Shown: positions 50,501 to 62,000 of the stretch, piece after piece
Layout of the letters: each line of letters opens with the position of its first letter
Numbering within the stretch: position 1 is the stretch's first letter
DNA from: Mariannaea sp. PMI_226
Lineage: Eukaryota; Ascomycota; Sordariomycetes; Hypocreales; Nectriaceae
Assembly (NCBI GenBank): GCA_024336345.1
Contig: JANFOG010000005.1
Span: 1,922,001 to 1,986,000 of the forward strand
Direction of reading: 5' to 3'
Length of the DNA: 64,000 nucleotides
Position numbers and translations under genes: made by a program
The notes under the pieces: model-generated
Told to the model about the DNA's origin: nothing
The model's input: the letters and a program-made list of their open reading frames with translations, nothing else
Databases searched by the model: none

Positions 50501-53500
50501 AATGATCATATCACCTTGCAAGGGAGAAGGGGGGGAGTGTATGGTGTGCAACCAACTGTACTGTACGGTGCCGTGTACTATTACAAATGCACAATGCCTT
50601 GGAAAGATGCCCAGGGCGTGTATGCTCACACCTCCGACGTCGGGCTCACCGGGTTTCCAGTTTTCGTCATGTTATGCTTCAACAATCTCGGAACATGCCT
50701 GCTGTGCACCCTGTTTGAATCGTGGCACAACAGCAACTTCGTTGTTTATGGGAGCCGCAGCCCAAACCCAAACCCCTCCCATCTTCTCCATTGGTTTTCC
50801 AGTAAAACGAAAGAGATACCATAGTAGAGGTGACCAGTCAGGTGGCGTCATCAGTGAGCTCTTCTCTCATTACCGATGCACTCCTCCTAATGTCCCGTGG
50901 TCCATTTCAAAAACACAGTATAAACACGTAGTTCTCAATTTCCTATCGGACTTGCGGCATCTGTTATATTCCCGTCTGCCTTTTGCTGCCATCAAATCCG
51001 TGAAACGATTTGTTACCATCCTTTGATTGCACACTAACTCTTATGAAGAGGGAGATACGGTAATCTTGTCCTACTTGGGATGTAATAGCCGCCCCTGTCA
51101 CCACTACATAGTACATATGTATGCAGATAACTAGGGGTCTCAGAGCATTTATCAGGATATCTGCCCGCATGTTTTGCATTTTCTGTGTAAAAAAAAAAAA
51201 AAAAAAGGTGTACACTGCACTGTACTGTATGTAGCCTCAGGGACGAAAGTCCTTGATCCTTGTAGAGGCGTCCTCTCCAACTGGGACTGCAGCTCACTTT
51301 GCCACACACAGGGCTGTCAAGGCTGTTTGAAAGGAAGGGACCAGATCTCGCTGGTGTGATACGTGAGCAAGCCTGTGAATGGGCCGCCAAGAGGACAAGG
51401 AGGGTATAACATAAGTCCGTATTGTATGCTATGAGGGGTTGGGCTGTTGTCGCGTGCATCATTTGCCGATCAGTGCTTCAACTGGTCTATGCTACGTCTG
51501 AGCTTGGTCCGTTCTCCAAGTGTCAAAGTGTCAGATTGTCAATTAGTGTAAGGATCAGCGAGAGAGTGGTTTGCGTGGCCTTGTTAAATGTTGCTTCCCA
51601 GGGCAATACGCATATTAACGGAAGGATTCGTTGAGTGATGTTGACAAGCTTTGGGTTCTGCGCTTGGGCACACATAGAGAGAGTGAGGTCGGGCATGAAT
51701 AGCACCGCCACAGATTGATCGACACGCCGAAGCTCGGCAAATTCATCAAGTCGGGGCTCCGGATGGGAGAAAGAAAAGATTTTCTCTCCATAGCAAGGAG
51801 CAAGCGATGTTGCATAGCGTCGTCCGGCTGTGTGTCCGTGTTGAGAAGAGCACTGGCTCGAGTCGGCCGAGAAGGGCTACTCGTCCCAGCTTTGACTGTC
51901 GCTGCATGTCAGGTACGAATGCTGCATAGCTCTTCGTACCTTGCCTGATTTACACCGCTCAGCATCAAAAGTGAGTGGTTGACTCAGTTTAGCAACACCC
52001 ACCCAGGGTCGAGTCAGATGGGACATGGCGAGTCTAATCGAGCGCAGGTTTGAGGCCGTCGGGGCGCACCGGACCCATTCTTTCAGACGGGCTTTGGACA
52101 ACAAGGCTTGCAAGGAAGTCTATGCCGTTGTATTGGCCCGCTGGGCGAGCTGGACGTTCTGCCTGATATGACGAACACGACGTAGGTCAGACGTCAACTC
52201 AAGACAAAGATGGGCGAATGCATTACGTTCGTGAAATTTGCGACTACTTAGCCGTTCACTACACCTCGGGAGTTCCAGAGAGGAGTCTGTTCCATACCTG
52301 CTGGCATCTGAATACGGCAATAGCAAGGTGGATTTAGCCGGAGATGAGGTCATGTTCTAGAAGCTTTCAGCGCAGGGGCGGCTATTTCAAGCTCCATCCC
52401 CTCCCGCTTGGAGTGGCATGCGCATGGCATGGCATGGCATGGCACCCCATCCTCACTGAGCGCATCAAGCGGGCGATCCTCGAAAGCGAGACGGTCTCGT
52501 GTGAAGCAAGGTATGAATCAACTTCAGATGCTTTCTGGGGTTGAATGAGGGGGGGTGTGTGATATGGAGGATGCGTGTGGATCTCAGCGAAACGATTATG
52601 AAGGCTGATGATACCGCTTCGACAGGAGAAAGCACCGACTTCTTGTACATCGACTTGTCTTAGATCAGCCTAAGCTCAGATGTACCTACATGATAATCTT
52701 CCAGAAGGCACACGGATATTCGTCAATGTCTGGGCTCCCTCCGTAGAAGCGCAAGACTCTCGCAGTTTGCATTCGTGGCTTCCGGCAGAGAGGATCGTTG
52801 ACTCAAGACCAGGGCCGTAATTTCTAACGACCCTCATCAATGAACGCGCCACTGATCACCAGCCCCGCGGAAAAAGTCCCACTGGAGGAAAGGCGGTGAT
52901 CCATCGCCGATGCCGAGCGGTGTGGAAAGAAATGCAGAGAAAGGCTACTTGGGGGGGAGAGAGGCAAAAGATGCGGTAAAGGAAGTTACTAGATGCTTTT
53001 CCGAAGCTGTTCAGTGAATTCGTTGGCGCTGGCCTGCTTGGCTGAATTTTTTTTTAGTGTAGCATACATAATAGTTAGTCATGCAAGTAATCACCTAAAG
53101 TGGATTCCAGTAGAAAAGATGGCAAGTCCGGCCGCATTAGCGAACTTGTCGTGATGCTGTCTGAGATAGTCAAGGTCAAACTACAGGAGGCTATATCCAA
53201 ACATGATTGACGTCGTGCATGGCCCAGTGTGTGGGTAATGAGGAGTGTGGTGTTGCATCAAACCCCCGCACGCCGCTCCTTTCTTCATGATCAAGGAAAA
53301 AGAAGGACGAAAAAAAAAGGGAGTCACTTGATCACGATGAAATCTACGGATAAATCTCATCATGCAGCAGATGCTGGTTTCACAATGGACGCCGCTCGGC
53401 GGTGCGTGCGCTTGGGGGTCGAAGCGGAATTGAGACACAGCAGACGTTCAAACACATTGCAAGTAATATGCCAAATAGCTGTGATCTGTATTTGAGAAGC

Positions 53501-54000
53501 AATCAGCACCAGTAATGTGTAGTGTAGCATTGGCCCACTTAATGCTTGCTTGACTGTCCTATAAGTCGTCCCGAATCCCTGTGGTGATTCCACATCCGCT
53601 ACATTAGTCCTCCGTCCAAGAAGGTAATAGCTTTTCACTGATGATATATTTCAATTGGTTATCGCTTGTTAATTTACATTCAGTATACCAAAGGCAGTAA
53701 TTGGAGAACTCTACAACATTACAGGCGGTCTATCATTGGCGTTGATACAAGCAGGTCTCTTCCGAATCGGGCCTCATTTCTAACTCATGTGCATCATAGG
53801 CAGGTAGTGCATGCGACTTTGAAACAATGAGGCTTTCTGTTCGCTACCCTTTCAATATACGATAGGATGCATCGCAGCCCTGTTTGACTGTTGTATTGAT
53901 CACAAGAGCTACTAGCGGCCGCTCGACTCCGCTCAACACCTTCGTTGCCTTGCCTTTTGCCCGTCGACGCCAGACTGAAAGCCCGAGCCGAAGACCACAC
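50501..54000. other. Gene-poor region, part 4
   Basis: No convincing gene. The longest frame (50502-51026, 174 codons) is Cys-rich but shows no pattern of a secreted protein and no signal peptide. The region holds A18 at 51189-51206, TACATAGTAC at 51105-51114, a GGCAT array at 52423-52444 and TACTGTAC at about 50561 and 51219. Confidence 0.5.
52423..52444 (+). repeat. GGCAT tandem repeat
   Basis: Three perfect GGCAT units (52426-52440) flanked by partial ones (CAT before, GGCA after). Confidence 0.8.
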
Positions 54001-57000
54001 AGACGCGCCAATGCTACGTGACTAAGATGAACTGTATTGCCGATGCTATTGATGAAAAGCTGAAGCCTCTCGCTCACGTTCCTTTTCTTCACCAACCCTA
54101 GCGTTGTTCCGAGTATTATGCAGGTTGGAGGCGCCAGACGCCCATCATGCTAGCCGACTTGTCGCTAATTTGATCTTTGAGCCAAGGTCCTCTTCACCAT
54201 ATCAGGTTTACGCGCACACGCGGTCTTTGAGTTGGTTGCGGGCAAATTTTTCGTTTATTCCTTCTCACCGCGGAGGGGACGGACCGTTCTTGGCATTCAT
54301 ACTACCATGTAATTAACACCTATGTAAATTGGGGACTTATTCGAGATGAGGCGTAGGGCCAGTTTCTGCGCCAATTCCTTAGAAATTACCCCATGACAAA
54401 TTATCGGTCCTACCACGATCACGGCGCACACACACGTTCTCGTATGGAGTATGGATACACGGGAACCGTGGTGCAATGGGCATCTTTATGATCTACTCTG
54501 AGTTCAAGGTCGGCGATATTCAATGCTGCAACATGCCGCCTTGCTGCACAAACGGCTGCACTTTATGATGTGGGCTTGGGTTGACTGTACGACTGTACGA
54601 CCTTGATTGTGCAACTTCAACCAACTTCTCTACTCAAAACTAGTTTGGTCGTTTTGATGATTTTGGAATTGCGGGGAGAAGCCATCTACCGATTGGACGA
54701 CAAGACTTGCGACCGAGTTGCATCGAGCCTGATGTCGAGGTCCTGCAGGGTCCTTCTCGTTAGGATAGTTAGGTGATGTCCAGACATCGTGCGCCAGAAC
54801 CCCCCTGGACGTTTCCGGCTATATTCGGCGTCTGTGATCGACATTGCCGGTTTTCTGGGGACGCAGATATTATGTAGGCATGTTCTTTAGCAGCAGGCAT
54901 TAATTGTACCGGGCTGTAAGTTGCGCGCCGACACTGGTTTCTCTAGACCGGTCTGAGCCTGAGCTCGCACGCTTGGTACTTCGCACAGAGCACTTGGAGC
55001 CCTTCTTCCGTTCTCTACAGCCCTCCTCATAGCGCTACGATAGAGCGCGGCTGCTATAGACATACTATGGTGCTACCTAAAGTAATGACTGGGTATGTAA
55101 TTGCTACGGTGAAGTGGAGCGAATGAATCGTGGGACGGCTGTGGTACATAGTACGAGGTATCCTCAATAGGTAGTCATTTACCAAGGTACCTAAGGATCA
55201 CTGACGCAAGAGGTCCCTTTGCTCCTCCTGACCGGTCAATACGGCAATCGTGCGAATGTCGGTTAAGCAGTGGCCCTGGCCAGTATTTGGTCTGATCGGT
55301 AGACTAGGCAATGTTGCTTTGGATTTTCGTAATGATGGGACCGATGGTGAGCTCGTTCCTTTCCTGCTGTGACAATCCTTCAACTAATAGAGTCGGCGAT
55401 AAGTAAAAACCTCCGTCACTCAGTACGAAAGATTGTGACAGCCTACCACATAAACCTTAGGTAGGTATGTACCTGCCGTTCAGTTGTGTAAGTACGTACC
55501 ATCAGCTCCCCACACCAATGGGTGACGTTCTTCCAGGGCAGCAAACCCAAAGAAAGACCAACCAAACACGTTCGGACGGGTACCTGGATTTCCACTAAAT
55601 GAAAGAAATGTTGTAGGAGCCAAGGCCGCTCCCGTCACTGGAGTGTTCGTATCACACGTTAATCCTTCCTGCATCCTACATTGCCTGGGCAATGGGTTAG
55701 TTTCATAATTGCTGCACCTTCAATGCAAATCATCGCGATTGCGTAACTCGCAGTTAATACAGAGCTTTCTTGCTTCACTTCCAATATGATACAAGGACCG
55801 TCCTACCCTACGGAAGGTTGGTATTGGCCGCTTCCCTTGCCCTCCCATTGTTTTCTGACCCAAACAATCCTGCCGTCGCGTCATTGCCCCACTTTTCCCT
55901 TCGTTTGCCTGTCACGGTGACGGGAAACCAAGCCCACTCACGTGGCACGCGGAAGCTCCCACCTCCCACCCCATCCATCATCCTGCCAGCCCACGATCAA
56001 ACCGACGTGCTGTGCCGCTCAAATTCTGTTCACGGACCACGAAAGGGCAAAAAGGAAAAAAAAAAAAAAACGACCCTGGCCGTACCTTGGTAACCCCCGG
56101 ATGATGTGATAATGTTACCTTACCACAGTACTTTACTTAACTCAGATGGGTAGATATTCAGCATGGATTTGGTGATATGACCATTCATAGCTTCCCTTGG
56201 CCGATGACCGACGATGGGGTCAACTGGACGTGAGGAGGTAAATTCAACAGGGCGCGCCCCGTGTTCACGCATTTATCCTATTTTATGTTGCTTTTTCTGT
56301 CTCAGAAGTATCCTGGAATGGTATTTTTGTGTTAAATTTTTTTTTTATGAAATACTGCTTTGAATTTCGTTAGGCGAGCCCAAATCCTGGACGAGGCTTT
56401 ATGATACATTCAAAACCACATGATTATTGCATTGACGGTAGGTACCATTAGGTAATTCCAGCCTCAGCTGGGCTGAACCCGTCGCGGTCTCATGTGCAGA
56501 GGGCCACCCTTTTTCCGGTACATATTGTTCGCATAATGGAAACTTGGAAATACACAACATGGGCCCTAACTTGAATGCCCTTACAAGATCATGAATCCAC
56601 TCTCCAGTTTCGAAACCATGGCCCTCTGCGTATTTGTGGAGCTTCCCATTTTCTCAGGAGGCCCGTTGCACGCTACTTGGCGCCGCATTATGCTCCGCGC
56701 GCAGTCCCCGTCTCCACGCCACACTTGACGATGGGGCTTTTTTTCCGTGCTCGAGTTATGAATGGGACGAAAGTGAGTATGCCGTCTCTGATCAGCGCAC
56801 ATACAGTACGATACATTGTCATTTGTACTGCGTACCACGCAATTTATGGTTGATGGCAACCTACCTACCAACGGATATTGCTCAAATCACCTCATGTGCT
56901 CTTGGTACCTACAGCACAGTAGGTAAGGTAGGCACCTTAATTACGGAACTGATAAGCTACTGTAGGTATATAGGTAGATTAGATAAGCAGGCAACGCATT

Positions 57001-57400
57001 GTAGAGGTGATCGTTCCTCGGGTTGCCGTCGTTGGAGGAGCGAACCCAATAAAGTTACCAGCTTCCAAATTTTCGCCTGTGCCAAAAAAACACCCCAAAA
57101 AAATAGACGTGTTCAATTGGCTCCATGTCGGGCCCAAGGACCTTCAACTGACCTCATCTTAACGACTTGGGTTACTAATACTCCGTACGCAGGCGCGAAA
57201 CTAATTACTGCTTGTGGTGCTTCGACCGCCGCGCAACTCCGCGTCCAGCTCCGTCCAGCCCAGCCCAGCCCAGCTGTACCGACTGGCCTTGTCTTGCGGC
57301 CTTGCCTCGTCCGCCACTTTTTTTTCCCCATCCAAATTTCTCACCTGCACATGTGCTTCACTCCGAAGTTGCGGTGTTGAGTTGGCTGTGCGTCGCATCT
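54001..57400. other. Gene-poor region, part 5 (TAGGTA motif cluster)
   Basis: No convincing gene. TACATAGTAC lies at 55145-55154. TAGGTA, TACCTA and TAGGTAGGTA variants are dense at 55160-55195, 55455-55472, 56438-56455, 56859-56869 and 56904-56977. The frame at 55480-55692 (minus) is followed by GTACGT, as a donor would be, but has no recognisable content. The frame at 56634-57380 begins at a non-ATG codon and ends in low-complexity Pro/Ala sequence. Confidence 0.5.
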
Positions 57401-58759
57401 CGCGCTTGTTTGGCTACTCATACGGAATTTTTTTTCTTTTTTTGTTCTATTTTTTCTTCTTCACTTGCATCCTTTGTTGGCCGATTGTTGTTTGCTCTCC
57501 AAAGTCGAAGCACGGCGAACCGAGCACCAGGTGCGCGCCCCTCATACGACAACGCCCCCCCCCGAACCACAAAGTACGTACTTTCCTACTCGTTTTGCCT
57601 TTTGAAGCTCGGCCGGCCTGGCCCGGTATCCTCCTGACTGACTGACTGGCTTTGTGTGAGGCAGTAACTGAACATCCGGCCCAAGTTGTCTGTCTCATCC
57701 ATCTTTCCATCCACCCGCCCCAATTCTCTCTGTCGGCCGTCCCCAATAGCGAGAGAGACCCTTATTGCAAGTGGACTCCAGTGACCAAATATCCACACGT
57801 CGGCCAATCTGATATCCGCTTACCGTTCGCCTTCGCCTTGCCAGTCCGACCGCCCCAAGGCAAGATCTCGCCTGTCACTTGCCGAGAAACCACAACGACA
57901 ATTTGCGAAGGCTGGCCCATTCTTACTCACGTACCCGAAGAGGGCACAATTCTCCAAGTACTCGACGGGCCCTAGCTAGAGGCGGTTCCAGGTACAGTGA
58001 CATAAATCCAACGACAGGTGTGGGTGGCAGAAAAAAACGGGCTCGCAGGGCACCATCCCTCTCATCCTCGCCGACAACCCCCAGTCTAACTGCAAAGCAA
58101 CTGGGTTCTTCACACCCCTGGGCCCTGTTTAGCTCCTCCGACTGTCAAAGTTCACAGGGTTGTTCTTCAATTGGCTCTCAGTTTGCCTCTCTTTGCATCC
58201 CACACCCCAGCTCAGACCGTCTTTTGGACTCTTCGAAAAGTCTTTGAGGCTGTTGACTGAACCACCCCCCCCTTACCTCTCTTTCCAACCCTCCGGCCCC
58301 AGTCTCTCTCGTGCTCCAGTGGGCCATCGTCGCGAGAGTTGCGCTTGTTTAATCTTGACGACCGTCGACAATCATCATACCGTTTCCCCGTCACAACTTT
58401 CACTCCCACTCACTCACACCTCCCACCTCTTCCCACCTCGCGGTCCCCATTCACTCTCTTCCCCTTCGCCTTCCGCCATTGCTCCGCCTCGCAATTGTCC
58501 CCCGTCCTTCTCTCTCTTCCTTGCAGCGTGTGTCGCGCCCTGCCCGCTGCGTAGCCCCACTGTCCTGTCCCTGGACCAAGGAAGTAAGAGCTTGGCGAAT
58601 CTTGCCCAACTGCTGATCCCGCCGAGTCACTGGGACTGGCCTGGCCTGGGGCTTAGTACTGGATTCGAGCTTGACGTCTTTTTCCTTCCCGTCAAACTCT
58701 GCTCCCTCCCCTTCTTCCTCATTGACGGTACGGTACTTGCTTGCCTTGCACGTCTGTAC

Positions 58760-58831
58760 ATGCCATCTTCCCTAGTCGTTCCGGACACGCCCGTCCCCAT
58801 GCCGACCCAGTCTCTCAACTGCCATTGCTGA
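58760..58831 (+). promoter_or_regulatory. Upstream ORF 1 (23 codons)
   Basis: ATG at 58760 to TGA at 58829-58831, in the leader of the transcription-factor gene. Peptide is Pro/Ser/Val-rich. If the leader is unspliced here, ribosomes would meet this ORF before the main start. Confidence 0.45.
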
Positions 58832-58933
58832 AAGGGCCCAATTATCATCGCCCCTCCAGCTCCAGCTCCAAACTACCAGGAAGCTGTCTCCCCTGGGACC
58901 CTCTCTCACCTCGTCTCTTGTCAAAGCTGTCCC

Positions 58934-58984
58934 ATGGCCACCGCCTCTCTGTGGTCCCTGCTTTTCTCTTCGTCTCACTCCTGA
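58934..58984 (+). promoter_or_regulatory. Upstream ORF 2 (16 codons)
   Basis: ATG at 58934 in a good context (CCCATGG) to TGA at 58982-58984. It ends 43 bases before the main ATG, close enough to reduce reinitiation at it. Confidence 0.45.
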
Positions 58985-58986
58985 TT

Positions 58987-59019
58987 ATGTGTGCGAGTAG
59001 TACTGCTGTACATATATAG
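58987..59019 (+). promoter_or_regulatory. Upstream ORF 3 (10 codons)
   Basis: ATG at 58987 to TAG at 59017-59019, beginning two bases after uORF 2 ends and finishing eight bases before the main start codon. The A at -3 is absent (GATT before ATG), so leaky scanning past it is likely. Confidence 0.4.
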
Positions 59020-59027
59020 AAGCAAGC

Positions 59028-62000
59028 ATGGATCCAGTACCTCCCGACAGTAAACGCCCTCGCCTTTCTTCATGGCCGGCTGGCGCACCTCAACAAGGCG
59101 TATCACTTCCGCATCCTCACTCTCATCCTCATCATCCTCAGTCGACTCATCTGCCACCTCCTCCGCCACCACCGCCCGGTGCCTTACATCATCCCGGCCC
59201 GCATCCATATCAACATTACCCTCCTCGATCAGCCGAACATTCCACTGCCCCTCCGACGCCTTCCACCTCTGCTCCTTTGTCGCATCCTGAAGTTGATCGT
59301 CGTCATCATGAGCCGGAGCCATACGCTCCAATGCAAGACCACTACCGGCAGCAACTGCCGCCGCCGCCCCACCAACAGCAGCAGCAGCAACATTCACATC
59401 ATCAACCTCCGCCTCCCTCACAAGCGCATCCTCCCTACCAGTCGTACTCTCATCGGGAACCTCCCATAAAGCGGGATCCTGCCGAAGACCAGCGTCGTCC
59501 GAATTCCACAGGCCATGCGCATGCGCATGCGCCTGAGCCTCTACCATCAACACCTCAACTCGCTCATCCTCACCCACCTCCACCACCGGGCGCCTACCCG
59601 GATACCCAGCAGCGACACATGAACTACGATAATCCACCCTCGATGCCCCCGACTCCGGGTGGCTACCGAACACCCAGTTACCCGCCTCCCACTCCGCTCC
59701 CTCACCAGGTTAACTATGAGCAACAGCAGCAGCAACAACCTCCTCCCCCGCCACCACCTCCACCACAGCAGCAGCAACAGCAACAACAGCAACAACAACC
59801 ACAACAGCAACAACAGCAGCAACAGCAGCAACAGCAGCACAGCGGGTATCATTCCTCCCAGGTTGACAGCAACTTTTATAACGTCTATGTACCACCTAAG
59901 AAGAAGAACACACGAGCATCTCAGGTTAGAAGCTGTAACATCTTATGTCGCAGTAGTATGGTACTAACCAAGTTGCGCAGGCTTGCGATAGTTGTCGACA
60001 ACTCAAGGCAAAATGCGACGAGACGAAGCCATGCAAGACATGCAAGGAAAAGGGCGTGGAGTGCAAATATCGTGACCCTGTCCCTAAAGCGTAAGCTCGC
60101 CAACTCCTCAAGATTTACGTCAAACTTCGCTAATAGAGTGAATATAGTACCGATAAGGCCCAAGCGGATATTCTGGATGGACTCACCGCTGTCCAATCTA
60201 CCCTAGCCACTATCGTCAACCAAATTGGGCATTTTGATCAACGTCTCCTAAAAATGGAGTCTTTGTTACCCAAGACCCTCTCTCCAGTACAATTGAAACC
60301 CGAGCCTGTAGTGGAGGATGAATACAAACGACCTGATTCACCATACGCCAACGGTACAGTAACAAACCCCGAGGTATTTTATTCCCAGAACGATGGGCCT
60401 CGGGATCATCCATCCGCCTCAGACCACCATGCACCGCGACTTGTGGAAGATGAAATTGGAGAAGTGGAGCCAGGCCCCCCAGTTCTTCCTGGAGAGCCCG
60501 CCATTCCCATCAACCATACAACTTTGGCCGGTCTGCTACTAGAATGGCCATCAATCCGAGAACTCACAAAGCATCATGTCGAAAGAGAGGGCGTGAAATA
60601 CATTAGCGAATATCCCATTAGCCAAGAACAGAACAGAGGTGTTCTCATCGTATATGGTCGTGGAGAGGACTCCCACCGTTCCCGCTATATCAAAGAACAC
60701 ACGGATCATGGAAATCTAGATATGCCAGACGACTCATCAGATATGGCATCTCCGTCGCCAGCCGCTGACTGGGGACAACTCGGTGGCTTGAGCCCGGGTG
60801 ATGGGATAGATTATAGGGGTGGTGTCTTGGCTGTTGATGGAAATCCCGATTTTTCTGAAGCAAAGGTGTGGTCGTATGTGGAGAGTTTCAAGGAGCATAT
60901 TCTCAATATGCATCCCATCATCCAGCCCGCCATGCTTGAGTACTGGGTCCGACACTTTCTCGACACGCTTCCCACTTCACAGCCCCGATGGAATAAGCCA
61001 CAGAATACTAAGTCGGTGTTTGCTGTGGTAGGGGGCAGCGGCTCACAGACGTCAACACCCACGGAGTCGACAGGCGCGAAGAGGAAGCGGTCACCAGGAT
61101 TTGACGGATCCGAGCCTCCCACTCCCGCACATCCTCGAGCTGGTCGGCCAGACAGGTCTATCCACAGTGCTGTGGTTCTCACAATTCTCGCACTGGGAAA
61201 GGTCTGTCAGCATCGCGAAAACGTACCCGACGTGGTGCACGCAGCTGAGCACATTTCACACGGCAGTCCTCTCAACCGCAATGGGGGGATGGTGTCATCA
61301 CCTCGTCACGGCTCTCCGCCAGTAATGTCAAATCACTCGCATTCTTCGGGATTACACTCTCCAAAGGAACCGGAGCGAGGTGTTCATAGCCGGCGCTCCT
61401 CTATCCATGGTGTTGGAAGCTCGCGATCTGGATATAACCTAAAAAAGAATTACGAGGTGATTCCAGGGCTGGAGTACTTTGCATACGCCACTGATATTCT
61501 GGGGAACCATACTGGCGCATACAACAACATGAAGAATGTCTACGCGAACATCTTTGCTGGCCTTTACCATGGCCAACTGGGACGGCCCATGGAAAGCTTT
61601 GCATTCATTCACAGGGCTAGTCATAAGTTGCAGGTTATCTTGAGACCGTAAGTTTTTCATTTACCGCTTTGACATTTAGCGCACTACTAACAATCTTCTA
61701 GGAGCCTGGATAAGCTACGGAGGATCAAGCAGAGTGGCCAGTTGATCCAGGAATCAAGGCACAATCAGCTCGCACTGGCCTTCTGGACTTGCCTGCAACT
61801 AGAGAGCGATCTTATTGCAGAGCTCCAACTTCCCCCTTCAGGTCTCTTATCCTACGAGGATGACATGCCTCACCCTAACATGAGTCTTCTGGAAGGTTAT
61901 GACCAACGAATCCTCGACAGCTATCCTGGGCAGCTATATCTACGAACACACCTCAACAGTATTCATCGAATGTTTTACGCCCCCGACGACCCCAACAAAC

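Larger units (their letters stand above)
57401..59027 (+). promoter_or_regulatory. Pyrimidine-rich leader and promoter of the zinc-cluster transcription factor
   Basis: The 1.6 kb before the start codon is C/T-rich on the plus strand (many TCTC, CCTC and CCCACC units), typical of long fungal 5' UTRs and core promoters. Overlapping frames here (57212-57645, 58160-58831) translate to Ser/Pro/Leu low-complexity sequence and are by-products of that bias. Transcription start sites cannot be placed by eye. Confidence 0.5.

Noticed and set aside
50502..51026. 174-codon Cys-rich ORF as a possible small secreted protein
   Set aside because: No signal peptide and irregular Cys spacing; length is compatible with chance in 17 kb.
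56634..57380. 248-codon ORF in the gene-poor region
   Set aside because: Non-ATG start and low-complexity Pro/Ala end; another frame over its 3' half is just as open.
58160..58831. 223-codon ORF before the transcription factor
   Set aside because: Ser/Pro/Leu translation is the expected result of a CT-rich leader; no domain.
41727..59027. Telomerase RNA, snRNA or CRISPR array in the gene desert
   Set aside because: I found no CCCTAA-based template of one and a half repeats, no U-snRNA core sequences that I know, and no regularly spaced repeats with unique spacers. A covariance-model scan would be needed to exclude divergent RNAs.
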